Assembly (NCBI RefSeq): GCF_900128475.1
Contig: NZ_LT635839.1
Coordinates: 724,807 to 788,806, forward strand
Direction: 5' to 3'
DNA length: 64,000 nt
Source: Mediterranea massiliensis
Lineage (GTDB): Bacteria; Bacteroidota; Bacteroidia; Bacteroidales; Bacteroidaceae
The position numbers were made by a program, and so were the translations under genes. The notes under the pieces were generated by a model. That model did not search any database, was not told the origin of the DNA, and saw nothing but the letters and a program-made list of their open reading frames with translations. Positions 35,139 through 41,713 of the stretch are shown in pieces (position 1 is the first letter of the stretch; the number at the start of each line of letters is the position of its first letter).

Positions 35139-36134
35139 ATGACTTTACAAAATGAAAAACACTTTCTAACTTTCGATAGAATTAAAATTAAATGTGACCA
35201 TAAATATCTTCTTGATACCAAAGTTCGATTTAATGAGACATATAATCCACGAAATGGAAATAGAATTGGCATATATTATAGTTCTAAAAACGACACAAAT
35301 ATACCTTACAATTTATATATTGCTGTCAATTATGCAAAACAGACCTTAACAATTGAATTTTCAAGTAAGATTCTCATAGATAAATATATTCATTTAATCT
35401 CTAAAACTTCAATAAGAGAATGCTTAAACAACATCAATCAATTAAACATTTGTAGTATCGATGTTGACAACATTCTATTGAATGGGGTCATTACGTCATT
35501 AGATGTCACAAGAGATATTAACCTTACCTTAAATGATGACATTCTGAATGCTTTCAACAGACAAGTAAACAATTACAGGAGATATAAATGGATACATTAT
35601 AATAAAGAAGGTATTACATTTAGCAAAAATGTAAAATCTAAAGACTGCACAGAAACAATGATAGTGTATGATAAAGAAAAAGAAATTTGCGCTAGCCATA
35701 ACAAAGATTTTCTTAGTTACGTATCCCAACCACAATCGCTTGTGAATTACTTTATAGGAAAAACTAGGTTTGAGGTCACACTGGATACTCCCCAAAAGAT
35801 AATGAGTTATCTAAATTTAACAGACACAAAAGTATACAGTGTCTTAAATGCTAAAGCTAATCCTATTCTTTATCAGTATGACAAAATTTTCAGCAGTACA
35901 AAACTTGTATCGGAAACTTCAAAATTTAACAATTACGAGGACTGGAGCATGAAAGTGTTGATTGAAGCATATAACGGGGACTTAAAACGTTTAGAGCAAG
36001 AAATCAGAGACAAATATCCATCACGTAGTGGTGCTCTAAAACGCATGAAAAAAATCGAGGCAATATACTACACAATGGCATCAGCCTCAACAAGCGAAAA
36101 TCTTATTGAAACGGTACGTAGTCTGTTATTTTGA
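35139..36134 (+). CDS. Rolling-circle-type replication initiator (Rep_trans/gpII-like)
   Basis: 331-residue protein, Lys/Asn/Ile-rich and AT-biased. Three short motifs follow the order of plasmid and filamentous-phage initiators: SLDVTRDINL (an acidic beta strand, about residue 119), MIVYDKEKE (about 174) and KTRFEVTL (about 209). These resemble the Rep_trans and phage gene II/X families, which nick the origin through a tyrosine. Several tyrosines follow, but I cannot assign the catalytic one. It suggests that the element replicates as a circle after excision. The family call is by motif memory only. Confidence 0.5.
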   Translation: MTLQNEKHFLTFDRIKIKCDHKYLLDTKVRFNETYNPRNGNRIGIYYSSKNDTNIPYNLYIAVNYAKQTLTIEFSSKILIDKYIHLISKTSIRECLNNINQLNICSIDVDNILLNGVITSLDVTRDINLTLNDDILNAFNRQVNNYRRYKWIHYNKEGITFSKNVKSKDCTETMIVYDKEKEICASHNKDFLSYVSQPQSLVNYFIGKTRFEVTLDTPQKIMSYLNLTDTKVYSVLNAKANPILYQYDKIFSSTKLVSETSKFNNYEDWSMKVLIEAYNGDLKRLEQEIRDKYPSRSGALKRMKKIEAIYYTMASASTSENLIETVRSLLF

Positions 36135-36159
36135 TGAGGCTTGCGTATCAACAAAAGAA

Positions 36160-36206
36160 GTGTATCAAATTAATCTTTAATAGACTAGTTGATACACTCC
36201 TTTTTT
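36160..36206. terminator. Bidirectional terminator after rep
   Basis: GTGTATCAA (36160-36168) and TTGATACAC (36189-36197) form a 9 bp stem followed by TCC and six T. It separates the rep gene from the convergent lipoprotein gene. Confidence 0.8.
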
Positions 36207-36227
36207 GTATTAGTATAATCTAAATAA

Positions 36228-36653
36228 TTAATCTACTCGCCTATATGTCTCGCGCAGCTCTACTTCCACAGGGTTATAGTCATCATCGATATCAAAGGCA
36301 TCTTGTATAATAACAAGCCTATCATCTGTAAGTTCAATTGTTGCCTCTACTGGAATAGGAAAAATATCAGATATTATGGTCAAAGTTTTACCTGATAATT
36401 TCCACTTTCCACCCCCTATCTCACTAACACCACATGGTCTGTGGTCATAATACTTACCATCGGAAGCAAACTCGATATATCCTTCATAATCACACTCTTC
36501 ATAATCATCTGCCATGCTAGCAGGAGAGACTGAGACCAGTTGCCACTTTCCAATAATTGACATATCATCAGACGATACGTCATCGTCAGAACAAGAAACA
36601 ATCACAAGAGATGCAAACAGCATCATCCATAATCCTAAAAAAGTCTTTTTCAT
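36228..36653 (-). CDS. Lipocalin-like lipoprotein, element cargo
   Basis: 141-residue lipoprotein: signal sequence MKKTFLGLWMMLFASLVIVSC with lipobox IVSC, then an acidic SDDDVSSDD linker as in surface-exported Bacteroidetes lipoproteins, then IIGKWQLVSVSPASM...YIEFASDGKYYDHRPCG...GGKWKLSGKTLTI. The GKWxL opening and the ELTDDRLVI strand match the lipocalin_4-type small beta barrel. It follows the outer-membrane barrel gene by 6 bp, so the two are one operon. It probably displays on the cell surface. Confidence 0.8.
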   Translation of the reverse strand: MKKTFLGLWMMLFASLVIVSCSDDDVSSDDMSIIGKWQLVSVSPASMADDYEECDYEGYIEFASDGKYYDHRPCGVSEIGGGKWKLSGKTLTIISDIFPIPVEATIELTDDRLVIIQDAFDIDDDYNPVEVELRETYRRVD

Positions 36654-36659
36654 GATACA

Positions 36660-37202
36660 TTAAAATTTATAAGCAACACCGATTCCAAAAACCGCTTGAT
36701 TGAAATCTGCAATCAGTTGATATTTAACCTCAAATCCAATACTAAGATTAGACGTTAAACCATATTCGATACCAGCACCCAAATTTACACCAAATTTTCC
36801 ACTTTTAGAACTTTCATCCGTAATATCTTCCATATAATCACCCCAATCATTTCCAAAATCCTCAAAATCGCCCAAATCAATATCATAGCCTGCCATTTTC
36901 CAGTTTGTATATGTTAATCCTACGAGGGGATAAACATTTAACTTGTCGGATAAATGGAAAAGATAATGAGCATTAAGATTAATATCCCACATGCTTAACC
37001 CATCCTTTTTAAAGAAATAATCGAAAGAAGCTTCAGTACGAATAGCGTCAGTTATACCATATCGAAATTTAGCTCCAAGCCCAACATTACTAACCTCGGT
37101 CCCATAACCCAAGTTAATCCCAATAGCCTTTTCTCCTTTTTGAGCAAAAGCACTTACAATCCCAAGAGCGATAAAGCTCACAATCAATAATAACTTTTTC
37201 AT
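36660..37202 (-). CDS. Small outer-membrane beta-barrel protein, element cargo
   Basis: 180-residue protein with a clean signal peptide (MKKLLLIVSFIALGIVSAFAQ) and alternating barrel strands (KAIGINLGYGTEVSNVGLGAKFRYG, KFGVNLGAGIEYGL) ending in the aromatic signature VAYKF. It is of the OMP_b-brl (OmpX/OmpW-like) type. It is first in a two-gene operon on the element, transcribed from the repressor-controlled promoter at 37260-37290. Cargo of this kind could alter surface properties or exclude other phages or plasmids; this is inference. Confidence 0.85.
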   Translation of the reverse strand: MKKLLLIVSFIALGIVSAFAQKGEKAIGINLGYGTEVSNVGLGAKFRYGITDAIRTEASFDYFFKKDGLSMWDINLNAHYLFHLSDKLNVYPLVGLTYTNWKMAGYDIDLGDFEDFGNDWGDYMEDITDESSKSGKFGVNLGAGIEYGLTSNLSIGFEVKYQLIADFNQAVFGIGVAYKF

Positions 37203-37234
37203 TTTTTTAATAGTTTAATTAGATATAATCGACG

Positions 37235-37252
37235 GTTGTCATATATGATAAC
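37235..37252. promoter_or_regulatory. Operator 1 for the XRE repressor
   Basis: GTTGTCATATATGATAAC: half-sites GTTRTCA and TGATAAC with a 4 bp centre, one mismatch from perfect symmetry. It matches operator 2 and lies downstream of the minus-strand -7 box, where bound protein would block initiation. Confidence 0.75.
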
Positions 37253-37259
37253 CACGGAG

Positions 37260-37290
37260 CAAAGGTAAGCTGTTTTCTTTGTTATCACAA
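37260..37290 (-). promoter_or_regulatory. Cargo operon promoter with -33 box inside operator 2
   Basis: On the minus strand TTTG (37290-37287), a 19 bp spacer, and TACCTTTG (37267-37260) give a full TTTG-N19-TAnnTTTG match. The -33 TTTG is the centre of operator 2, and operator 1 covers the start-site side, so the promoter is bracketed by repressor sites. Confidence 0.8.
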
Positions 37291-37298
37291 ATGATAAC
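37281..37298. promoter_or_regulatory. Operator 2 for the XRE repressor
   Basis: GTTATCACAAATGATAAC: perfect 7 bp half-sites GTTATCA and TGATAAC with a 4 bp centre. It ends 9 bp before the repressor ATG, so it can also serve autoregulation. It is 46 bp, centre to centre, from operator 1. Confidence 0.8.
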
Positions 37299-37307
37299 TT
37301 AAAAAAT

Positions 37308-37526
37308 ATGAATGAGCAGCAACTTTTTATTAAGATTGGGGATAAAATTAGAGAAAAAAGGCTCGAAAAAGGAATAAGTCAACAAGATTTAGCCGCAAAA
37401 TGCAACTTTGAGAAGGCCAATATGTCTAGAATTGAGGCAGGACGCACCAATCTGACGATAAAAACCGCATTTAAAATAAGTTGTGCTTTAGGTATTAAAC
37501 TAAAAGATTTGGTAGACGTGGAATAA
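37308..37526 (+). CDS. XRE-family helix-turn-helix repressor
   Basis: 72-residue single-domain regulator: IGDKIREKRLEKGISQQDLAAKCNFEKANMSRIE-type HTH_3 fold with the recognition helix around ANMSRIEAGR, ending LGIKLKDLVDVE. It is divergent from the cargo operon across 105 bp that contain two copies of GTTRTCA-N4-TGATAAC, the likely binding sites. A weak plus-strand -7 (TTTCTTTG, 37274-37281) overlaps operator 2, which suggests autorepression. There is no sensor or cleavage domain, so induction must come from dilution or a partner. Confidence 0.88.
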   Translation: MNEQQLFIKIGDKIREKRLEKGISQQDLAAKCNFEKANMSRIEAGRTNLTIKTAFKISCALGIKLKDLVDVE

Positions 37527-37751
37527 TCACTCTACACCTTTGGGCATCGTTACCAAAACACCTTTTCTTATAGTACAATTGCTGTTTTGATATGGTTTAT
37601 CCTCCTTCACTCCATAATTTCGTAATGTACCCAATGCAACACCTAATTCATTTGCCGTGAATTTGGTATAAATAGCAGAAAACGAACCAAAATAAAAGTG
37701 TCGCCCACCATATTCTACATGAATTATCGTCCTTTCTTTCTTATTGCTCAT
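37527..37751 (-). CDS. Small uncharacterised protein of the element
   Basis: 74-residue protein from the ATG at 37751 (MSNKKERTIIHVEYGGRH); in-frame ATGs at 37802 and 37826 would add 17 or 25 residues. The segment FTANELGVALGTLRNYGV looks like a short helix-turn-helix, so a DNA-binding role near the recombinase is possible. No family is recognised. Its stop codon directly abuts the stop codon of the XRE gene on the other strand, with no base between. Confidence 0.6.
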   Translation of the reverse strand: MSNKKERTIIHVEYGGRHFYFGSFSAIYTKFTANELGVALGTLRNYGVKEDKPYQNSNCTIRKGVLVTMPKGVE

Positions 37752-37827
37752 ATTACAGATTATTGTCTCACAAAGTAATGACAAATATTTAATATAAGCC
37801 ATATCTCTAGCTTTCTTTAACCACAAA

Positions 37828-37854
37828 AATGATGTATATTAAACATACATCATT
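37828..37854. promoter_or_regulatory. Palindrome upstream of the small serine recombinase
   Basis: AATGATGTAT (37828-37837) and ATACATCATT (37845-37854): perfect 10 bp arms with a 7 bp centre. It overlaps the first base of TAACTTTG (37854-37861), a perfect -7 box for the recombinase gene. It may be a recombinase-binding site (res/crossover) that also lets the protein repress itself. Confidence 0.65.
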
Positions 37855-37882
37855 AACTTTGTATCATAAACTGATAAGAGAA

Positions 37883-38512
37883 ATGGAAAAAGTAGTAATA
37901 TTCGCACGGGTATCAAGCGACAATGGAACGCAAGATTATGAACGCCAAATAAACGACTTACAAACATTGTCAAAAGCAAAACACTGGTTAGTTGAAGCCA
38001 TTTTTGCGGAGAAAATTTCGGGTGCAAAAAAGAACATTGAACGCACAGAATTGATGAACATGATAAAATACATCAAATCACACAACATCAATAAGGTTTT
38101 AGTTACTGAACTATCAAGATTAGGGCGTGATACCTTGCAAGTGTTACAAACCATCGAAATTTTAAACCAATATAAAGTTTCTGTTTACATCCAAAACTAC
38201 GGCATTGAAACATTGACCACAAAAGGGGATATAAATCCCACGAGCCAATTATTAATTACTATACTGGCAGAAGTGGCGCGAATGGAGAGGAAAACTATCC
38301 GCGAACGTATTGCCAGTGGTTATCAAAATTTCAGAAATAATGGTGGAAAGGTGGGGCGAAAACAAGGATATAGGAAATCAGATGAGACCATGAAAGATGA
38401 ATATGCTGAGGAGATTCGGCTCTTGAAAAAAGGATATTCGCTGCGAAATGTGGCAAAACTCACCCACACGAGCGTTAACACTTTACGCAAATTATATGAT
38501 AAATTTTGTTAA
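37883..38512 (+). CDS. Small serine recombinase (resolvase/invertase type)
   Basis: 209-residue recombinase. The catalytic serine lies in FARVSSDNGTQDYERQ (Ser 10 or 11), with the conserved VTELSRLGRDTLQVLQ region near residue 75, the E-helix ILAEVARMERKTIRERIASG and a C-terminal Hin-like helix-turn-helix (KGYSLRNVAKLTHTSVNTLRKLY). It could resolve dimers of the circular element or invert DNA. The ATG at 37883 is chosen over an upstream frame that would start in the palindrome. Confidence 0.9.
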   Translation: MEKVVIFARVSSDNGTQDYERQINDLQTLSKAKHWLVEAIFAEKISGAKKNIERTELMNMIKYIKSHNINKVLVTELSRLGRDTLQVLQTIEILNQYKVSVYIQNYGIETLTTKGDINPTSQLLITILAEVARMERKTIRERIASGYQNFRNNGGKVGRKQGYRKSDETMKDEYAEEIRLLKKGYSLRNVAKLTHTSVNTLRKLYDKFC

Positions 38513-38689
38513 TACGTGGTTCTGGGTCGCAAAAATGGCACAGATTTTAGTTAAATATATTCAAAATATTAATTGAGATAAAAATATAAATCAATTAAGA
38601 TTTCACAATGCTGATTATCATATAGTTACGTGGAAAATTTGATGGAAAATCGGGATTTTAACAAATCCTTCTCCAGTCGCGATTTGTAG
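38513..38689. other. AT-rich spacer with inverted repeat
   Basis: TTAATTGA (38569-38576) and TCAATTAA (38591-38598) form a perfect 8 bp inverted repeat with a 14 bp centre, directly after the small recombinase gene. It could be part of a resolution site. No gene is visible. Confidence 0.45.
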
Positions 38690-38744
38690 TATATTTGCAA
38701 TGTAAAAACGTTGAATTTAAAAGCAAGAAATAAGGAGGAAAAAT

Positions 38745-38771
38745 ATGCAACAAAACAAAGAAAAGAGCTAA
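38745..38771 (+). CDS. 8-residue leader peptide
   Basis: ATG to TAA encodes MQQNKEKS, 6 bp after AAGGAGG. Such a strong Shine-Dalgarno match is rare in Bacteroidetes, where ribosomes do not rely on it. It precedes hairpins and a terminator ahead of the integrase operon, so translation of the peptide, rather than its product, is likely what matters. Confidence 0.55.
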   Translation: MQQNKEKS

Positions 38772-38861
38772 GAGTATAGCAATCTAAAAAAGGGTTTTAC
38801 GCTTATCCCTGCCGCGGTAAAAGTCTTGTGGTATTATTGTAATACACAAGAGGCAAAAAAC

Positions 38862-38889
38862 AAATAACCCGTAAGGGAGTTATTTTTTT
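38862..38889 (+). terminator. Intrinsic terminator in the integrase leader
   Basis: AAATAACCC (38862-38870) pairs with GGGAGTTATTT (38875-38885, one bulged A) over a GTAA loop, running into seven T. It stands 6 bp before the first codon of the next gene, so it can only make sense as a regulated stop. Confidence 0.75.
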
Positions 38890-38894
38890 AATAA

Positions 38895-39071
38895 ATGCTT
38901 AAATATCAAGACTATGAAGATGAATTTAATCAATTAGGAATATTCCAAACAGATGCTTGTATCGTTTTAGATTATTTGCAAGCTATAGCTGAGATAGGTA
39001 TTAAATTTAATAATGAAAAAAAAGATAGGGAAAATGAAGAATTGTGTAATATGGACAAGAGTGTCAACTAA
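38895..39071 (+). CDS. Small acidic protein overlapping the integrase start
   Basis: 58-residue acidic protein (MLKYQDYEDEFNQLGIFQTD at the N-terminus) with a predicted helical middle (CIVLDYLQAIAEIGIKF). It overlaps the first 59 bases of the integrase gene in another frame, which implies translational coupling. It could be a recombination directionality factor or anti-regulator by position, but has no recognised motif. Confidence 0.5.
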   Translation: MLKYQDYEDEFNQLGIFQTDACIVLDYLQAIAEIGIKFNNEKKDRENEELCNMDKSVN

Positions 39072-40536
39072 GCACCAAGAGGATAATGGTGGGTCATTGG
39101 ATGACCAAAGATGTAAATGTGAGGCATTTGCAAAGCAAAATGGATATGATATAAAAGGATATTTTGGCGGTACGCACGAATCCGCCAAAACTCCAGGTCC
39201 CCTATTAAGGGATATGTACCAAGCGATTAAAAGGGATAAAACGATTACCTATATTATAGTAGCTGCTATTGACCGATTCAGCCGAAATGTAGGGCAAGCC
39301 TCAACAATTATAGATGAGTTAGGCAAGCAGAATGTGGTTGTGGTTGAGGCTTCCACTGGGATAGATACCTCTACACGTGAAGGGGTAATGATGATTAAAT
39401 TCAAACTGACGTTGGCTGAATGGGACAATGGTAACCGTACCGACAAGTTTACATCGGGTCGTAAACATTGCCTTGAAAGCGGTGTATACTGTGGGGCAGC
39501 CAAGCCGCTGGGCTATGATAAACATGGTAAATCTATGGGAACTACCTTTACTATCAATGATAAGGGGAAGCTGATAGCAAAGGCTTTCAGATGGAAATTA
39601 CAAGGATTGGCAAATCATCAGATAATAAGCAAACTTGCCGTTTATGGGCTGGAAATGAGTAAACAGAAGCTACATCACATTCTGACCAATCCATTTTATG
39701 CAGGCAAAATTCGCCATAAGATGTTAGCGGGTAAATTAGTAGATGGCAATCAACCTTGTGTAGTGAGTTATGCTGATTTTTTGCGAGTACAGGATATCTT
39801 GAACGGTAAAACGGGAGTGTATAAACATCAGAAGGAAACACCCCGTTTCCCTTTGAAACGGCATGTATTGTGCAGTAAAGACCATACACCATTTACAGCG
39901 TACACTGTAAAGAGAAAGAATATTGACTACTACAAATGTAACTTGAACGGTTGTAAAACCAATGTGTCGGCAAAGAAGTTGCATAGTAAGTATGAGGAGC
40001 TTTTGCGTACTTACAAAATTCCAGAGGTCTTAAAACCTATCTTACACGATATTATATCAACAATGATACTTTCCGATAATGAAGAACAACGGAAGAATGA
40101 AAGCCTTTTAAAGAAGCAGAAAACTGAATATCAGAATAAGTTGAAAGCCTGTAAAGTTAGGTTTGGAATAGGAGATATTGATGAGGATGTATATCGGCTT
40201 ACCAATGAAGAACTTCAAGGGAAGTTGAATAAAATAGAGTTGGAGTTGGCTCAGTGCCAAAAAGAGTTATCGAACCGCAAGGAAGAAGTGGACGAAGTGT
40301 TTTTAATGTGCTGTAAATTAGACTCCTTATGGAAAAATTCTTCTTTGGAAATAGAGCAGAAATTACAGAACCTGCTCTTTCCCCATGGAATTTTGTGGGA
40401 CAAAGAGATAGACGATTATCGAACCTTTGATGAAAATGAAGCTCTTTCTGTAATTGCTAGAATTTCAAGAAGTTATAAAAATGAAAAAGAGGATTTTCTT
40501 GACGGAAAATCCTCTGAAGTAAAATTGTGCGGGTGA
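39013..40536 (+). CDS. Large serine integrase
   Basis: 507-residue large serine recombinase: catalytic domain (about 10-155) with TRVSTKHQEDNGGSLDDQR and VAAIDRFSRNVGQA, a Recombinase domain (about 165-270, LGYDKHGKSM...LTNPFYAGKI), a zinc ribbon (about 290-325, HVLCSKDH...YYKCNLNGCK) and a coiled coil (about 350-430) used for synapsis control. It is the probable integrase of the element. Its last codons run into the tRNA-Leu gene: the TGA at 40534-40536 is made by the tRNA acceptor stem. Confidence 0.93.
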   Translation: MKKKIGKMKNCVIWTRVSTKHQEDNGGSLDDQRCKCEAFAKQNGYDIKGYFGGTHESAKTPGPLLRDMYQAIKRDKTITYIIVAAIDRFSRNVGQASTIIDELGKQNVVVVEASTGIDTSTREGVMMIKFKLTLAEWDNGNRTDKFTSGRKHCLESGVYCGAAKPLGYDKHGKSMGTTFTINDKGKLIAKAFRWKLQGLANHQIISKLAVYGLEMSKQKLHHILTNPFYAGKIRHKMLAGKLVDGNQPCVVSYADFLRVQDILNGKTGVYKHQKETPRFPLKRHVLCSKDHTPFTAYTVKRKNIDYYKCNLNGCKTNVSAKKLHSKYEELLRTYKIPEVLKPILHDIISTMILSDNEEQRKNESLLKKQKTEYQNKLKACKVRFGIGDIDEDVYRLTNEELQGKLNKIELELAQCQKELSNRKEEVDEVFLMCCKLDSLWKNSSLEIEQKLQNLLFPHGILWDKEIDDYRTFDENEALSVIARISRSYKNEKEDFLDGKSSEVKLCG

Positions 40537-40609
40537 TAGGACTCGAACCTACACGCCTTACGGCACCAGATCCTAAGTCTGGCGCGGCTGCCAATTACGC
40601 CACACCCGC
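40528..40609 (-). tRNA. tRNA-Leu (anticodon UAG)
   Basis: 82-base gene with acceptor stem GCGGGTG/CACCCGC, discriminator A, anticodon stem CCAGA/TCTGG around CTTAGGA (anticodon TAG), a variable arm TGCCGTAAGGCGT as expected for class II leucine tRNA, and a GTAGG/CCTAT T-stem with TTCGAGT loop. CCA is not encoded. Its 3' end is the right boundary of the integrated element. Confidence 0.97.
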
Positions 40610-40635
40610 AACGGTGTCTGCCTCTTCGGCGGGGA

Positions 40636-40666
40636 CAAAGGTAAAAAATATTTTTTGTTCTGCCAA
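40636..40666 (-). promoter_or_regulatory. Promoter of tRNA-Leu
   Basis: On the minus strand TTG (40666-40664), a 20 bp spacer, and TACCTTTG (40643-40636), a full TAnnTTTG match, 27 bp before the tRNA 5' end. Confidence 0.8.
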
Positions 40667-40690
40667 CAGATTTCTACAGATTGTAACGGC

Positions 40691-41713
40691 TTACTCCGGT
40701 TTCACCTGCAACAGCCGGCGGGCCGCTTCGATGAGGGTGTCGAGGCCGCGGGCCTTGTCTTCTTCGGTCATGTCGACTTTCACGTCGGGGTCGATGCCGA
40801 ATTCGATCTGCTGCTTGTCGGCATCGAGGTGCGGACTGGCTGAAAAACGCACCACCCAACCGTTGGGAAGCTCGGAGGTGAAGGGGAGGCCCGAACCGCC
40901 GCCGCTTTTGTCGCCCAGCAGGGTGACGTTGGGCATGTAGCGCATGGCGTTGATGAAGTCGTTCGTGGCGCTGTAGGAGTGGCGGTTGGTCAACACGACG
41001 GCCTTCTTCTGCCAGCGCACACCGTCCGACGGATCTACGTAGATGGGTTCCGGCTCGGAGAAGTCGCTGTGCCCCTTGCCCGTCTTGTGCTGGATGTAGC
41101 CCGTCAGTATGCGTTCGTTGGTGAAGCGGGCGGCGAAGCGGGTGGAGTAGGTGAGGTTGCCGCCGCCGTTGTTGCGCACGTCGATGATGAGGCCGTTGCA
41201 GGCGGCCAGGTAAGAGAGAGTCTCGTCCAGATTGCCTTCGCCGATGCCGTCGGAGAAGGAGGTGTAGGAGATGTAGCCGATGTTGTCGTCCAAAATGGTA
41301 TATTTCAGTCCGGAGGAGATGCGGTAGTCACGCCCCAGGTATCGTTCGACGAGGCTTTCGTCGTAGTTGCGCGGATAGTCCAGGTACCAGTCCCAGTAAC
41401 GGGCGGTGTTCGAGGCGGAGTAGAGGTTCACGTGCCCGTCCTTCAGCTCGGCCAGCATGTTGCCCAATACTTCGAACAGACCGTCGCTGCTCATGTCGGG
41501 GGTAATCAGCGGCTGGTATTTGTCATGGATGGCATCCCAATCTATCTGCTTGTAGTCCAGGAAGCAGTATTGCTCGTCGATGATTTTCCAGAGAGCTTCG
41601 AAGTTGCCTTGAGGGGTATTGTCGAATTCTTCTTCGCGGATGCAGCCCGAAAGCAGGACGAGGAGGGCCGCCGTCAGCAGAAGCGGAGTGCGGAAGAAGG
41701 CGGATATTTTCAT
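40691..41713 (-). CDS. S41 family (tail-specific protease-like) lipoprotein
   Basis: 340-residue protein with signal sequence and lipobox LLSGC near residue 24. The core is a C-terminal-processing peptidase fold: NGLIIDVRNNGGGNLTYSTRFA (substrate-binding strand) and the nucleophile region VVLTNRHSYSATNDFINAM, where the serine before AT is the likely nucleophile. The PDZ domain normal for CtpA is much reduced. It overlaps the upstream DUF3316 gene by 4 bp (ATGA), so it is last in a topoisomerase-led operon. Start at 41713 gives the signal peptide. Confidence 0.88.
   Translation of the reverse strand: MKISAFFRTPLLLTAALLVLLSGCIREEEFDNTPQGNFEALWKIIDEQYCFLDYKQIDWDAIHDKYQPLITPDMSSDGLFEVLGNMLAELKDGHVNLYSASNTARYWDWYLDYPRNYDESLVERYLGRDYRISSGLKYTILDDNIGYISYTSFSDGIGEGNLDETLSYLAACNGLIIDVRNNGGGNLTYSTRFAARFTNERILTGYIQHKTGKGHSDFSEPEPIYVDPSDGVRWQKKAVVLTNRHSYSATNDFINAMRYMPNVTLLGDKSGGGSGLPFTSELPNGWVVRFSASPHLDADKQQIEFGIDPDVKVDMTEEDKARGLDTLIEAARRLLQVKPE

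Larger units (their letters stand above)
38690..38889 (+). promoter_or_regulatory. Attenuator-like leader of the integrase operon
   Basis: -7 box TATATTTG at 38690-38697, then a leader with an AAGGAGG ribosome site (38732-38738) and an 8-codon reading frame, then three hairpins: TTTTAC/GTAAAA (38795-38822), CTTGTGGTATTA/TAATACACAAG (38825-38850) and a terminator (38862-38889). GGGTT at 38792-38796 can pair with AACCC at 38866-38870, the left arm of the terminator, an alternative that would prevent termination. The order of parts is that of translation-sensing attenuators. Confidence 0.6.
34380..40536. mobile_element. Integrated AT-rich element next to tRNA-Leu
   Basis: About 6.1 kb of DNA clearly richer in A+T than both flanks. 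It encodes, left to right, a NUMOD3-like peptide, a rolling-circle-type Rep, a lipoprotein and barrel cargo pair (minus strand), an XRE repressor, a small unknown protein, a resolvase-type serine recombinase and a large serine integrase. The right end lies in the 3' end of tRNA-Leu. The left end is uncertain, somewhere in 34377-34480. No capsid, relaxase or conjugation gene is visible, so it looks like an integrated plasmid or a satellite-type element. Confidence 0.8.
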
